Assembly (NCBI GenBank): GCA_024760905.1
Contig: CM045746.1
Span: 4,588,501 to 4,652,500 of the forward strand
Source of the DNA: Plotosus lineatus
Taxonomy: Eukaryota > Chordata > Actinopteri > Siluriformes > Plotosidae
Direction of reading: 5' to 3'
DNA length: 64,000 bases
Below, piece after piece: positions 31,950 to 42,580 of this stretch. Positions within the stretch are counted from its first letter, which is position 1, and every line of letters starts with the position of its first letter. The notes under the pieces are model-generated. The model saw only the letters and a list, made by a program, of their open reading frames with translations, searched no databases and was not told the origin of the DNA. Made by a program: the position numbers and the translations under genes.

Positions 31950-32632
31950 TAAAATACACACATGCCTCGATTTTACGGACTTCGCTTTAACGGATTTCGG
32001 ATGCAACGGACAAAATCTGTAGCTTCCGATGAGTCTGGATCGTCCAGACGCGGGCCGTTGTTTCCGAAAGTGACCGCCTGATGACCAGACTGGCCTGAAG
32101 AAAGCAAGCGGAGAGCCAATCCTTTCTGTATGCGCGCGGGTTCGATACCTTGAAACTCTAATTTTATTGGACTCGCACGCTGCAGTGTTTATGTGACAGG
32201 AAGCGCGTCCCAAGTTTTGGCAATCTGCAGGTTGAAGTTTTTCCATGTCTGTCCATTTGTGTTTGCTTGCCAGCTGTGCGTGGTTTCGTGGAAATGAGCT
32301 GATCAAAATGAGTGAAATTTACCTCTTCACTCAAAAACAACACCGCAGTCTGTGACTGTTGTTATAATCCTATAAAATTGGAGTTTGAAGGTATCGGACC
32401 TTCCGCTCTCCGCTGCGCGTCACAGTGACGTGGCATTGAAAATAGATGCATAGGTTCAAATGTGCAGGTTCATATGTTTTTGTTTTATTTGCTGGCTTTT
32501 TTATTTAAATGACAGTGAAATTATTATGTATTCGTTATTCTGTTAAGAAAGGCCACCTCATTTATCTGAGAGCCAGATACGGTCATCAAAACGGCCATAT
32601 CTGGCTCGCGAGCCATAGGTTCCCGACCCCTG
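31950..32632 (-). mobile_element. hAT-A element fragment (TIR CAGGGGTNGGGAACC)
   Basis: The right end ccataggttcccgacccctg is the terminal repeat in reverse. The interior matches the plus-strand copy at 62870-63440 over most of its length (caaatggacagacatggaaa-like and aacactgcagcgtg stretches). The left end is missing. Homology between the two copies continues about 38 bases beyond the terminal repeat (32633-32670). Confidence 0.78.
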
Positions 32633-32670
32633 CTTTAAACTGTGTACCAGTAGGCCTATTCGTAGCATAT

Positions 32671-32717
<47 letters not shown>
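32671..32717. repeat. (TA)n microsatellite
   Basis: About 23 TA units. Confidence 0.97.
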
Positions 32718-32722
<5 letters not shown>

Positions 32723-33134
32723 TCAGACTTAAGCAAAATTCAGAATTGAATTGAGAATGACCCCCAAATTCCAATTCAATTCTTGAATTTCAATATGACT
32801 TTGAATTGAAATTCAAAACAGGAAATAGAATTACAATTCAAATTGCAGGAAATAGAATTGGAATTCCATGAAATTCAGAGAAATTCATGATAATGAAAGT
32901 ACAGTTAACAATGATTCTGTACAGACTTATATGATTGTATGAATTAAATACATTTTTCAGTGTATTAATATAGGGCCTTACCTTATGTCCATAGCACAAT
33001 TTTTATTTGTTAACAGAAAATAGGGTCATTTGTACCACAATTTGTCACTACAAATATATACATATTCATAAAACTGATCCTTAAAAATGGTAAACATTGA
33101 AATGGTGTAAAATTAGAAAGAAAAAAAAAACAAG

Positions 33135-33153
33135 ACTTCATTTCCCAGAATGC
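33135..33153 (+). promoter_or_regulatory. ZNF143/THAP11-like promoter motif
   Basis: acttcatttcccagaatgc matches the well-known vertebrate promoter element ACTACAWTTCCCAGMATGC except at one or two positions. It lies about 120 bases before the BED-finger exon of hAT-B, so it may have been the transposon's promoter. Confidence 0.5.
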
Positions 33154-33255
33154 TTTACTTTATCCTAGTTTTCAAAGTGGTTGTCCAAACATTTCAGACA
33201 TTTTGTTTCAGGTAGACTGTTACAGTAGCTGGCTTGTATTTTTTAGTTTTATTAC

Positions 33256-33404
33256 AGCACTATGCAAAATGATGACACAACTAAAAGGACATCTGTGCAC
33301 ATTCATTTTGGTGAGCCAATTCCCACAACAAATGGAAACCACAAAGCAATCTGCAATCACTGTAATACTCCTGTCTGTGGTTCCATAAAGGCAACCTCAA
33401 ATTT
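33256..33404 (+). pseudogene. hAT-B transposase exon 1, BED zinc finger
   Basis: Reads HIHFGEPIPTTNGNHKAICN followed by HCNTPVCG and IKATSNL: a BED finger with CxxC, whose His pair is completed by exon 2 (KKHP). The exon ends at aatttg|taaagt, where one G of the donor appears lost, so the splice site is damaged. The start codon is not certain. Confidence 0.65.
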
Positions 33405-33572
33405 GTAAAGTAACATATTTGTAATTTATGTATGTATGGATAATTAGGGCAACCATTGTGTGCAGCCTAGATACAAATAAGTTATGTGAGCAGAATGCAC
33501 TCAGGAGAATGAAGTTTAAATTAGTGTGAGCAACAGATGGCATTATACATATAGGCCCTATATATGGAATTA

Positions 33573-34275
33573 CAGTTGAACTCAAAATTATTACCCCCCC
33601 CCTTGTGAAATTGAACATAATTCTTGATTTTTCCATGAAAATGACCATTGACAACAAATGTTTGTTATTCTAGAAACAAATGCACTATAAAGACATTTTC
33701 CAACAAGTTTCATTAGGCTAGTTTATTGTCACACTGAGTTTGGGTGCATGGCACCATGAAAAAGAAGACTACCTTGGAATTCTGAAGAAAAACATGCAGA
33801 GGTCTGCTCGTACTTTAGACTGAGGTCCTCGTTAGGTCTTCCAGCAAGATTATGACCTGAAGCATACATGTAAAGTAAGTCAAGTAATACCTCAAGGATA
33901 CCAAGACAAATGTTCTAGAGTGGCCTACACAGACCCCAGATCTCAATCCCTTAGAAAACCTGTGGCAAGTGCTGAAAAAGAACGTCCATGCACAAAAAAC
34001 ATGAAATTTGGGCCAGTTGGAACAGTTTGCAAAGGCGAAATGGGCCAAAATTCCTCAGGAGACCTGTCCAGGGGGCTAATTTTGAACATTTTTTGCTATT
34101 TTTTGTTAAAACTCAGTGTGACGACAAAATATCCAAATTAAACTTTTTGGACAATGTCTTTATAGATAGCTCATTTCTAGAATAACAAAGATTTGTTGTC
34201 AATGGTCATTTTCATGGAGAAATCAAGAATTATATTCAATTTCACAAGGGGAGCTAACAATTTTGAGTTCAACCA
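33573..34275 (+). mobile_element. Tc1/mariner element (second family), internally deleted, in the hAT-B intron
   Basis: TIRs of about 110 bases: left cagttgaactcaaaattatt and right aacaattttgagttcaacc, with matching gtcaatggtcattttcatgg/ccatgaaaatgaccattgac further in. A piece of transposase remains on the plus strand (about 33905-34065): [20 protein letters not shown] (Glu of DD34E) and AKAKWAKIPQETCPGG. Target TA at 33571-33572. Confidence 0.85.
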
Positions 34276-34386
34276 TATCTGTGTACAGATTATAGATAAA
34301 ATTGTGCAGATTACACAGAATTGTACATAATTTACAGATCCAAAGAATGAAAAGTCTTAAACATTGATTGGCTTTTCTGCTTACAG

Positions 34387-36010
34387 AAGAAACACCCTGC
34401 AATCTTGGAGGTGGGGTCTGCATCCAGCAGCGGCAGTCAAACACACCAAGACCAACCGTCAACATCTAAGTGGTCCTCAACCAATACAAATCAAACGGCT
34501 CTGACGGATAGCATTGTTAATCTGATTTCCAGTGGCCTCCTTCCCATCTCTGCAGTTGAATATAAGGACTTCATTGGCATGTTCCAGCTTGCACAACCAG
34601 CATTTACAGTTCCTAATCAAAAAGCTCTCAGAAATAGCCTCATATCACAGTGTGCAAAAGCTGTAAAAGACCATCTGACAAATGCCATGACAAATGCTGG
34701 CCATATTTGCCTAACAATTGACTTAGACCATAACAGATCAATGATGTCATTTTTAGGAATGCCTGGCCATTTCATGCATGATTACAACCTGCAGAGCGTG
34801 ATGCTGAGCTGTCAGCGTTTTAAAGGTAGACACACGGCGGAAAATATTTGCCAGTTTTATAACCAAGTACTGTGCAGTTACAACATTCAGAGCAAAGGTC
34901 TATCATGACAGACAATGCCTCCAACATGATAAAGGCCTTCACTCTTTTTCCACCAGTGCATGTGAGTGACAGTGAGCATGATGGAGAAGATGAGGAGGCT
35001 GATGATGCCAGTGTAGAGGTGGTCAATGTAGATGAGGAAATGATGTACTTTCCACCTGTGAGAGACTACCGTGTTTTACCCACACTCTCCAACTGGTACT
35101 GCATGATGCTTTGGATGATCCTGCCTTCATAAAAAGCCTCCTAGACAAGATTCAGAAGCTAGTTGCATTTTGTCACAAATCCACTCATGCTGCAGAGGCC
35201 CTGGAGGGAATGCACAAACTTCAACCTGCCAATGTCATATGCTGGAATAGCCAATTGAAGATGCTTAGGTCAGTTCTTAGAGTTCCAAATGATGTTCTTG
35301 CTGAGCTCCACTGCCCAATTCAGCTATCATCATACGAATTCAAAATCATTCAGGAACTTTGTGAGGTTTGAGAACCCTTTGAGGAGGTCACAGACTGCTG
35401 TCAGGCAGAGAAAGCTGTAACATCAAGCTATGTCATTCCTTGTGTGAGAGACCTGAGACATGCCATTAAAGATGCCAAAATGACCAAGAAGTTTCTGTCC
35501 ACCTTACAAACTGCATTCGAGAGGTGACTTCTTCTAAAATTTGAAGATATGGAGTGCTTCCAGATGGCTGCAACTCTTGATCCAAGATTTAAGCTAGACT
35601 GGCGTAACTGTGAAGAACAGAACACAATCAGAAACCCCCTCACTGCAAAAGTTGATTCTATACGTCCAGAATCCACTTCTGCCATTAATATCCAACCATA
35701 CAAACGCCCCAGACTCTTTTCCTACATGGATACCCAAACAACTTCTGTACCAATTGATGCATCCTCACATGAGCTCCCAGTTTACTTGAATGCCCCATGT
35801 TTGGCAGAGGGTACCAACCCTTTGTTGTTCTGGAAAGAAAACCAAAATCGCTTTCCAAACCTTGCTGTACTTGCATGCAAATATCTGGCCATACCTGCTT
35901 CCGCTGTACCTGTTGAGGATATTTAGTGTTGGTAGAAAGATATTCCGACCAGAATGATGCCACCTCAATGATAAAACGTTTGAAGAGCTGATGATCATTA
36001 AATACAACAG
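34387..36010 (+). pseudogene. hAT-B transposase exon 2, broken
   Basis: Starts after acceptor ctgcttacag in frame with KKHPAILEV. The N-terminal linker is Ser/Thr/Gln-rich. The core has AVEYKDFIGMFQLAQPAF, CLTIDLDHNRSMMSFLGM (catalytic-Asp region), SIMTDNASNMIKAF (second Asp region) and MAATLDPRFKLDW. The C-terminal hAT dimerisation motif is FWKENQNRFPNLAVLACKYL, IPASAVPVE, then GRKIFRPE. It is broken by frame changes near 34905, 35130 and 35925 and stops at 35369 and 35525. Confidence 0.82.
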
Positions 36011-36375
36011 TGTTACCCCGTAAATAAAATAATCATTGCATTCATCACATCTTTGTGTTATTTGATTACTTTAAAATGGAAACATTGCTTTTCAATATAA
36101 GAATGTATGCTTAATAATAGTCTCTGTATTGCATTTATTGTGCTTCAGATACAATTATTCCAATCTGTGAGAAAAATACATGCTAAGTATCACATTCTCA
36201 CTGATATGTGGTTAGAATAAATTTCTCTAAATTGCAATGAGTTTGAAATTCCACTTCCTGTAATTCCAATTCACATTCAATTCCATATCCTCTGGGGGTG
36301 GAGCCAACTCAAATTCAATTCAAATTCACTTCCTGAATTGAATTGAATTCTGCCCAAGTCTGATATATGTATATG

Positions 36376-36451
36376 GCTCTTAGAGGATTAGATTTTAAAA
36401 TGTATTTTTGTTTTTTGGCTCTCTTAGTCAAAAAGGTTCCAGACCCCTGAT
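36376..36451 (+). mobile_element. hAT-A opposite end
   Basis: atggctcttagaggattaga ... ggctctcttagtcaaaaagg, ending ccagacccctg: the second terminal region of the hAT-A family. A near copy is at 45363-45450. It is joined to a TA-rich stretch that the hAT-B insertion probably split. Confidence 0.6.
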
Positions 36452-36540
36452 CTTGTGGTGTACATTTACAGAGTATAGGGACAGTATTTACATTTGCAGA
36501 TTACATAGTGTGCTTAGGTAAAAGTTTTTTGTGATGTAAT

Positions 36541-36810
36541 CATCACAGCACAGAGCTATGAAGTCAAGGTGGATATGGAGATTGCAAGATACAAGTCTGA
36601 ACCTTCCATCGCAACAGATGCTGATCCACTGCTTTGATGGAAAGCAAACCAGTACAGTTATCCAAATTTATCCAAGATTGTGCAAAGATACCTTTATGGT
36701 CCCTGCTTCTAGTGTGCCGTCAAAGCGCGTGTTCTCAACAGCAGGGAACATTTTGAACAAGAAGAGACACTTATCACCGAAAAAATTATGAATTGTAAAA
36801 ATGAATATCT
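36541..36810 (+). pseudogene. hAT type II transposase C-terminus
   Basis: Across frames it reads EIARYKSEPSIATDADPLL, WWKA.Q.SYPNLSKI and VFSTAGNILNKKRHLSPKKL: the hAT dimerisation domain (WW..n...yP.ls.ia...l.vPasS.psERvFS). The same peptide is found at 55440-55580 in copy 2. Frame changes split it. Confidence 0.78.
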
Positions 36811-37144
36811 CTTGACAAGTGTTTGCAGAATGGAAACAACTTGCTTGAAACTAACTAGTAAACAAGTGTTTATAGTGTTAAATACAAAAAGGTGTTAATT
36901 AAAATCTTGTCGGTGGAAAACTATTTCCTGCCTTTTATTTCAGATTTGGCTTTAGTAATTGGTCACTTTATTATAAAATATTCAATGCATTATACAAACT
37001 ACTGTAATATATCTTAGTCTGTTCTATTTATTTCATTTATGGAACAGTACAGCAATATTGTAATGTATCGTTGCATCGGATTTTTTTTTTTTATCAATAT
37101 ATTGATACCAATAATAGGTTTTCAATGACAACCCTACTGACCAG

Positions 37145-37424
37145 ACGTAGGCTGGCCAGCCATACATATTTCTGATTCTGAGCTGATTCCTATTGTAATT
37201 ATGTCACAGGCATGCACACACTTGAAGCCACAGGCTACACTGTGAGTCAGGACATGAAGCTTGCATTCTGTAAAACATGTAGGGCTAAAGAATCACCAGG
37301 AAATTATTCAGAACAAACACGGACAGTTAATATCATTACCCAGCTGAACATGCCCAGTTTGAAGATGCTAACAAGGGTAAAACTATCTATCCTAGCCATC
37401 GATATGTTTTGTCATCAGTTCCTG
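37145..37424. other. Short unassigned stretch
   Basis: No gene or repeat recognised. A fragment encoding ATGYTVSQDMKLAFCKTCRA (37220-37280) may be chance. Confidence 0.4.
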
Positions 37425-37775
37425 TTATGATTTGCCACAGCAGATCATTCACCACATTGCTCTTTGCTCTACCTCTCTGTCACTCCTTACACACTTACAT
37501 GTCCTCCCTCACCATATCCATAAATCTCTTCTTTGTCCTTTCTTCTCTTCTCCTACTATGCAGCTGCATCATTAACATTTTTCTACAAATACTGTATATC
37601 AATCATCCCTCCGCTGCACAAGTCCAAACCATCTCAATCTGGTCTCTCTCATTGTATCCCCAAACACGGCTCTCTGTGTTGTCCCGGTGACATCATAACA
37701 TTTATAATTCCGTTCATTTCACACCCAGAGAAAATCTCAGAATCTTTGGCACTTGCAGCGCCACATGTCTTTTTG
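37425..37775 (-). mobile_element. Diverged RTE-like LINE 3' fragment
   Basis: The plus strand matches the reverse complement of the RTE C-terminus: tttgccacagcagatcattc, catatccataaatctcttct, gtccaaaccatctcaatctg. It is far more diverged than the other RTE copies, so it belongs to an older subfamily. Confidence 0.75.
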
Positions 37776-37807
37776 TCAACAGTACTGTCCCCAAACTATA
37801 CAGCATA

Positions 37808-38565
37808 CAGAGATCCTTCACTTTCCGTGGTTAATTGGGACCGAGATCCCCACGCGACCATCGAAATCTGTGAAGTAGGATCACCCCTCACCCCTCCAAC
37901 TAACGTATATGTACATGTATATGGATCCCTTGCTACTTCGCGCTTCAATTAATGTGGCTTCAGCGCATCGCGGTTAAAAAAAAAATTCATCCAATAAAAA
38001 TTAAGGAAGAATAGGTGGAAAAGTTCAGGAAAATGTCACAAAAACAAGGCTAAGTATGCAAAAAAACCCCCAAAATTTCCCATCAAAACTGGAGACATTG
38101 TTGCATCTGTTTGTTTGTGTCTGTGCAGCCATGCTCCCCTCTGCCAGAGCCTAGTATTAAGTGTACCTCAGAATAATGTTTAATCATATTTCATACTTAT
38201 ATTTATGATCTATCTTTCTGTAGATTTTATTCCATTTCTATTTCTACTTGTTCTTCAATTTAATTTCAATTTCACTTTCACTTTCGACCTTGGACAGCTT
38301 GGTACCTCCGGATGTTTGCAAAACAAATGTTGGTAAGTTGGAGAGCGTTTGTATTTATATTTTATTTACATTTTGTGTTATTTTTTCAATGTTTAATTGT
38401 TATTATAAACATTTATAGCATTGGATATGTATTTATTGGTATTATATACACATATACATGTACGTATATGTCAGTCGGGGGTGAGGGGGTAATCCTACTT
38501 CGCGGATTTCGATGGTCGTGTGGGGATCTCGGTCCCAATTAACAGCGGAAAGTGAGGGATCCCTG
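37808..38565. mobile_element. MITE with about 70-bp TIRs (CAGNGATCCNTCACTTTCCG)
   Basis: The left arm begins cagagatccttcactttccg and runs through gaccgagatccccacgcgac; the right arm mirrors it (gtcgtgtggggatctcggtc ... gtgagggatccctg). TA flanks both (37806-37807; 38566-38567). Another MITE is nested (37924-38110), and the right arm lies between the arms of a different inverted repeat. Confidence 0.8.
37924..38110 (+). mobile_element. MITE family 3 fragment
   Basis: ggatcccttgctacttcgcg, caattaatgtggcttcagcg and ccccaaaatttcccatcaaa match copies at 42290-42533 (reverse) and 50768-51039. Confidence 0.78.
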
Positions 38566-38714
38566 TAATAACAATAAATACATATTCAATGAAATTGAAG
38601 AACAAGTAGAAATGGAATAAAATCTACAGAATGATGCATCATAAATACTATGAGTATTTAATATTTTTGAACATTATCCTGAGGTACACTTAATACTCGG
38701 CTCTGGCAGAGGGG
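38136..38714. repeat. Long inverted repeat, arms about 130 bases
   Basis: The left arm (38136 to about 38268) starts cccctctgccagagccta and the right arm (about 38586-38714) ends ggctctggcagagggg. Between them tattaagtgtacctca and ctgtagattttattccattt pair as well. Identity is roughly 85%. Likely another MITE with long arms. Confidence 0.85.
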
Positions 38715-38715
38715 T

Positions 38716-39040
38716 GTGGCTGACACGTGCTTTACACCATGGAGGTCATGGAAGAGAAGCAGAAGGATACATTTTTGAACTCCTATCAAAGGTTTCAAAG
38801 AAGAAACAAATTGACCGCAGTATTATAATGCACTGGATATGAGTGAAACTCTGGAAATCTGATCAGATCCACTGTGCTGTGCTTGAGAGGAACCAGGAGT
38901 TTAAACACGGGACATATAGATAATGTACAGATGATTATGGGGAGAGTTGTGTCAGGTCAGGGTTAAACACTCTGCTACAGTATGATAGTAGACTGTACTA
39001 CCTGCATCTGTTTCCACTGCCTTGTGGATACCTCTTGGTT
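38716..39040. other. Unassigned stretch
   Basis: No gene or repeat recognised. Short plus-strand frames here have no family resemblance. Confidence 0.5.
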
Positions 39041-42000
39041 GGGGATAGGCTATAGGAGTTAACCCAGACAGAAAATCCTGCAGCGGTATACTGCAGCTAG
39101 AGAAAAGGCAGGTAGTAAACCCTGAAAAAAATCCGGAGTGGGGCCCCTAAGGCGGTTGAATGGCATCTTTGTCACCTTCCGACAGCTCCTGCATCCTGAT
39201 ACGTCCTCCAGCCGTCTTGACCTTGTCTTGCCACTGGACCCGGCGTCTTAGGACGAGAGAGTGAGGCTGATCCAGTGCAAGTCTCCTTCACTTTAATCAA
39301 AGTTCAGCGCAAGTCACGGCATCATCATTTTCCAAGTCCTGTGGCGATAGGGGAGCGGCGAAGCAGCAGGTGCGGATACACTGGAAGCTGTAGTCATGAA
39401 CTTGCACACAGGCGGCTCAGGACATGTGGTCATTCTTGACTGGACAGAGACAGCAGTGGAGTCCGGCAGCCTTCTGAGTGACCGAGCAGCCCTCTTTAGG
39501 ATCGCTCTGCTCGCCTCCTTAGAATGAGGAAGGGGCTAGAAAAGGTGCCCCAAACATAGTCTGTCTCACCTCACCCTGGTCAGCATACCGCGGCAGGCAG
39601 GGATCCCTTTAGCGGTCGAAACACAAGAAAAAAGAAAACAAAAGTGCTCACCATAGCAGCATGGAACGCAAGAACCCTGATTGATAATGTAAAAGCAGAC
39701 AGACCAGAAAGACGGACTGCACTGGTGGCCAGAGAATTGGCTCGCTACAATGTTGACATCGCCGCTATCAGCAAGACACGCCTTGCAGATGTAGGCCAGC
39801 TTACAGAAATTGGCGGTGGCTATACTTCCTTCTGGAGTGGTCGTAGCAGTGAAGTGAGGCGTGAGGCAGGTGTTGGGTTCGCCATCAAATCCACCCTTGT
39901 GCAGAAACTAGCAAGCATCCCTGTGGGTCTCAATGACCGTCTGATGACAATGCAGCTCCCACTTGGAAAGAAAAATGCAACCATCATCAGTGTCTATGCT
40001 CCAACCATGACGCATCATGAACAGGTCAGGGATGGGTTTTATGAGGAACTTGACTCTCTTATAGCCTCAGTAAGGTCCGAGAAGCTTATTATCCTTGGCG
40101 ATTTTAACGCTCTAGTCAGGGCCGACAATCACACCTGGCACAAGATACTAGGAAAACATAGTATTGGAAACTGCAACAGCAACGGTCACCTCCTCCTTAG
40201 ATTGTGCACCTCTCATGATCTAGCCATCACTAACACCATGTTTCGCCTTCCAACCCGGAACAAAACATCTTGGATGCACCCTCGCTCGAAGTATTGGCAT
40301 CTGATTGATTATGTCATTGTCAGGGCAAAGGACAGAGAGGACGTGAGAGTAACCAAGGCTATGTGCGGTGCCGACTGCTGTACAGACCACCGCCTGATCA
40401 TCTCAAAGATTAACCTTCAAACTCAGCCTAGGAGAAGACCACAAGGCCAGAAAGTCACAAAGAAATTAAATGTCATGAAACTTAAAGGCCCAAAAAAGGT
40501 GCATGACTTTCAGGAACACATACACAGCCAACTGGCAGACCTCCAGCCCAACCAATCATGTATCGAAGATCAGTGGGCAACCTTCAGGGATGCTACTTCT
40601 GCTGCCCTACAATGCTTAGGCTCAATCACCAGAAACCACCAGGACTGGTTCGATGAAAATGACCCAGCAATTCAGGAACTCCTAGTCAAGAAGCACTGCC
40701 TTCTGCGGGCCCAACACAATGACCCTAACAGCATGACAAAAAAAAAGCAGCATACAAAAACATCCGCAGCACAGTACAAACAAAACTACGCCATATGCAG
40801 GACTCCTGGCTTAGTGCTAAGGCTGACGAGATCCAAAGCTTTGCTGACAGGCATGACACGAAGAGGTTCTATGACGCCCTGAAGGCAGTTTATGGACCTC
40901 GGTCCTCTGCGTCATGCCTGCTCTTTAGTGCTGATGGTTCTACCCTTCTGACAGAAAAGAAGATGATCCTAGAGAGATGGGCAGAACACTTCAACAGTGT
41001 GCTTAACCGGCCAGCCCAAGTCAATGATGAAGCCATCGCCCACCTCCCACAAGTGCCCACAAATCAATAGCCTGACGTTCCCCCTTCAGAAAAGGAAGTC
41101 AGCAAAGCTATAAGGCAGCTGTCCACTGGGAAAGCTCCAGGCTCCGATGCCATTCCTGCAGAAGTATACAAGACAGGCTGTCCAGCCAGCCTTAATTGAT
41201 GTTCCAGCCAGCTCCGGGAACCAGTATCGTGAGCCACAGATACAGGTAAATGGACAGACTCCAGGCAGTGGAGAAATTTATCTACTTGGGCAGCACTCTT
41301 TCCCGTAGTGCGACCATTGATGCCGAGGTCAACAACAGAATCGCCAAAGCAAGTAGCGCCTTCGGAAGACTCAGGAAAAATGTCTGGGAGAGGAGAGGGA
41401 TCAGCATTACAACAAAGCTGAAAGTCTACGGTGCAATCGTCTTTGCCACATTACTTTATGGCTGTGAAACTTGGACAATATAGAGAAGGCACAGATTAAC
41501 CACTTCCACCTCAAGTGTCTTCGCAGCCTCCTTCACATCTGCTGGCAAGACAAAGTACCTACACAGAGGTTCTGAAGCAGGCAGGTATTCCAAGTGCCAC
41601 CACCACCATGCATAAGACTCAGTTGAGATGGGCAGGTCATGTCTCCCGCATGTCAGATGACCGCATCCCGAAACAGCTCTTCTACGGAGAACTCACTGAA
41701 GGGAAGCGCAAGGCTGGAGGGCAGAAGAAACATTTCAAGGACAATCTGATGGTCAACCTCAAAGCCTTTTCAATTGACATCGAATCTTGGGAAAGGCTTG
41801 CTGTCGACCGTTCTTCCTGGCGCTGCGTAATTTCGTCAGGAGCCCAAAGAGCAGAGGAACAACGTGTCCAGCAAGCTGAACAGAAACACCATCTTCGAAA
41901 GGACAGAGCAGCTAGAACCAAAAACACAGCTCCTACCCACTCCTGCCTTACTTGTGGGACAGGCTTTCTTGCCAGGATTGGGCTTGTCAGTCATATCCGG

Positions 42001-42090
42001 TCACATAAGTCCAGCACGAATACCTAAAGTGATGCCTGTGGTCATACTCAAAGACGAGTGACGAACGAATGGTGAGAGAGAGAGAGAGAT
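39041..42090 (+). mobile_element. APE-type LINE with the RT core deleted
   Basis: 39041-39643 is G/C-rich non-coding sequence, probably the 5' UTR. The ORF spans 39644-42027. The 3' end is tcaaagacgagtgacgaacg with a (GA)n run at 42073-42088. It is related to the minus-strand LINE at 18106-22085. Confidence 0.8.
39644..42027 (+). pseudogene. LINE ORF: endonuclease and C-terminal finger kept, RT removed
   Basis: The endonuclease is open for 412 codons: TIAAWNARTL, VDIAAISKTRLADVG (the expected catalytic Glu of QETR is Lys), IISVYAPTMTHHEQ, IILGDFNALV and CCTDHRLIISKI. The linker reads RFYDALKAVYGPRSSASCLL and SEKEVSKAIRQLSTGKAPGS. At about 41185-41245 the whole RT core with the YADD motif is missing. 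The protein resumes at FIYLGSTLSRSATIDAEVNN, LYGCETWTI (stop), QLRWAGHVSRMSDDRIPKQL, and a C2H2-like SCLTCGTGFLARIGLVSHIR. Frame changes occur near 40740 and 41500. Confidence 0.9.
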
Positions 42091-42289
42091 CGTATACAGT
42101 ACAAACTTGTATAGATTACTTATACAAGGTTTAAACATAAGTCCCCCTCTAAAGCATGCCCTGAACAACTTACAAATTCATCTAAGAACGGCCATCCTGA
42201 ACCTAACTCATTAGTCAGCTGGGGAGGGTCTGTACATGCATACAGATGGTATTACATAAGAAGATGACATGTATACTCTGTGCACACAC

Positions 42290-42533
42290 ATATGCAACAA
42301 TGTATGCAGTTTTGATGTAAGATTTTGGGTTGTTTTGTGTTTATTTAGGGTGGGTTTTTTTTTTTTTTGCATAATTGGCCATGATTTTGTGACATTTTCC
42401 ATAACTTTTGCCCCTATTCTTCCTTGATTTCCTTATTTTTTAATTTGATGAATATTTATTTATTTATTTTTAATAAAAACTGCGATGCACTGAAGCCACA
42501 TTAATTGAAGCGCGACGTAGCGAGGGATCCCTG
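42290..42533 (-). mobile_element. MITE family 3 copy, reverse
   Basis: Ends cgcgacgtagcgagggatccctg followed by TA. The interior (acattttccataacttttgc, ccacattaattgaagcg) is the reverse complement of the copy at 50768. Confidence 0.8.
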
Positions 42534-42580
42534 TAACTGGATTCACGACTGTCTTATAAACCTTTCCCTTCACTCTTATA

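Larger units (their letters stand above)
32724..36362 (+). mobile_element. hAT-B transposon with BED-finger transposase
   Basis: The left end cagacttaagcaaaattcag and right end ctgcccaagtctg are inverted. Both flanks are packed with aattcaattc/gaattgaatt motifs over 100-200 bases, like transposase-binding subterminal repeats. A two-exon transposase lies inside, with a Tc1 fragment in the intron. A clear 8-bp duplication is not seen, perhaps because the insertion site was a TA repeat. Confidence 0.78.
31767..37136 (+). mobile_element. hAT type II transposon, copy 1, with nested insertions
   Basis: The left end tagggatgtcattgacaatc and right end gttttcaatgacaaccctac are inverted. The subterminal sequence (atataattatgt..atcgataatcgata..aaaagggatatc) matches the copy at 55019-58923. 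The interior is largely replaced by other elements (hAT-A fragment, TA repeat, hAT-B). Only the transposase C-terminus remains at 36541-36810. Confidence 0.82.
31759..37144. repeat. 8-bp duplications flanking hAT type II (copy 1)
   Basis: ctgatcag at 31759-31766 and ctgaccag at 37137-37144, one mismatch. Confidence 0.82.

Noticed and set aside
32509..32718. ORF ending in alternating Tyr-Ile
   Set aside because: Translation of a TA microsatellite; the same applies at 53334-53519 and 61321-61626.
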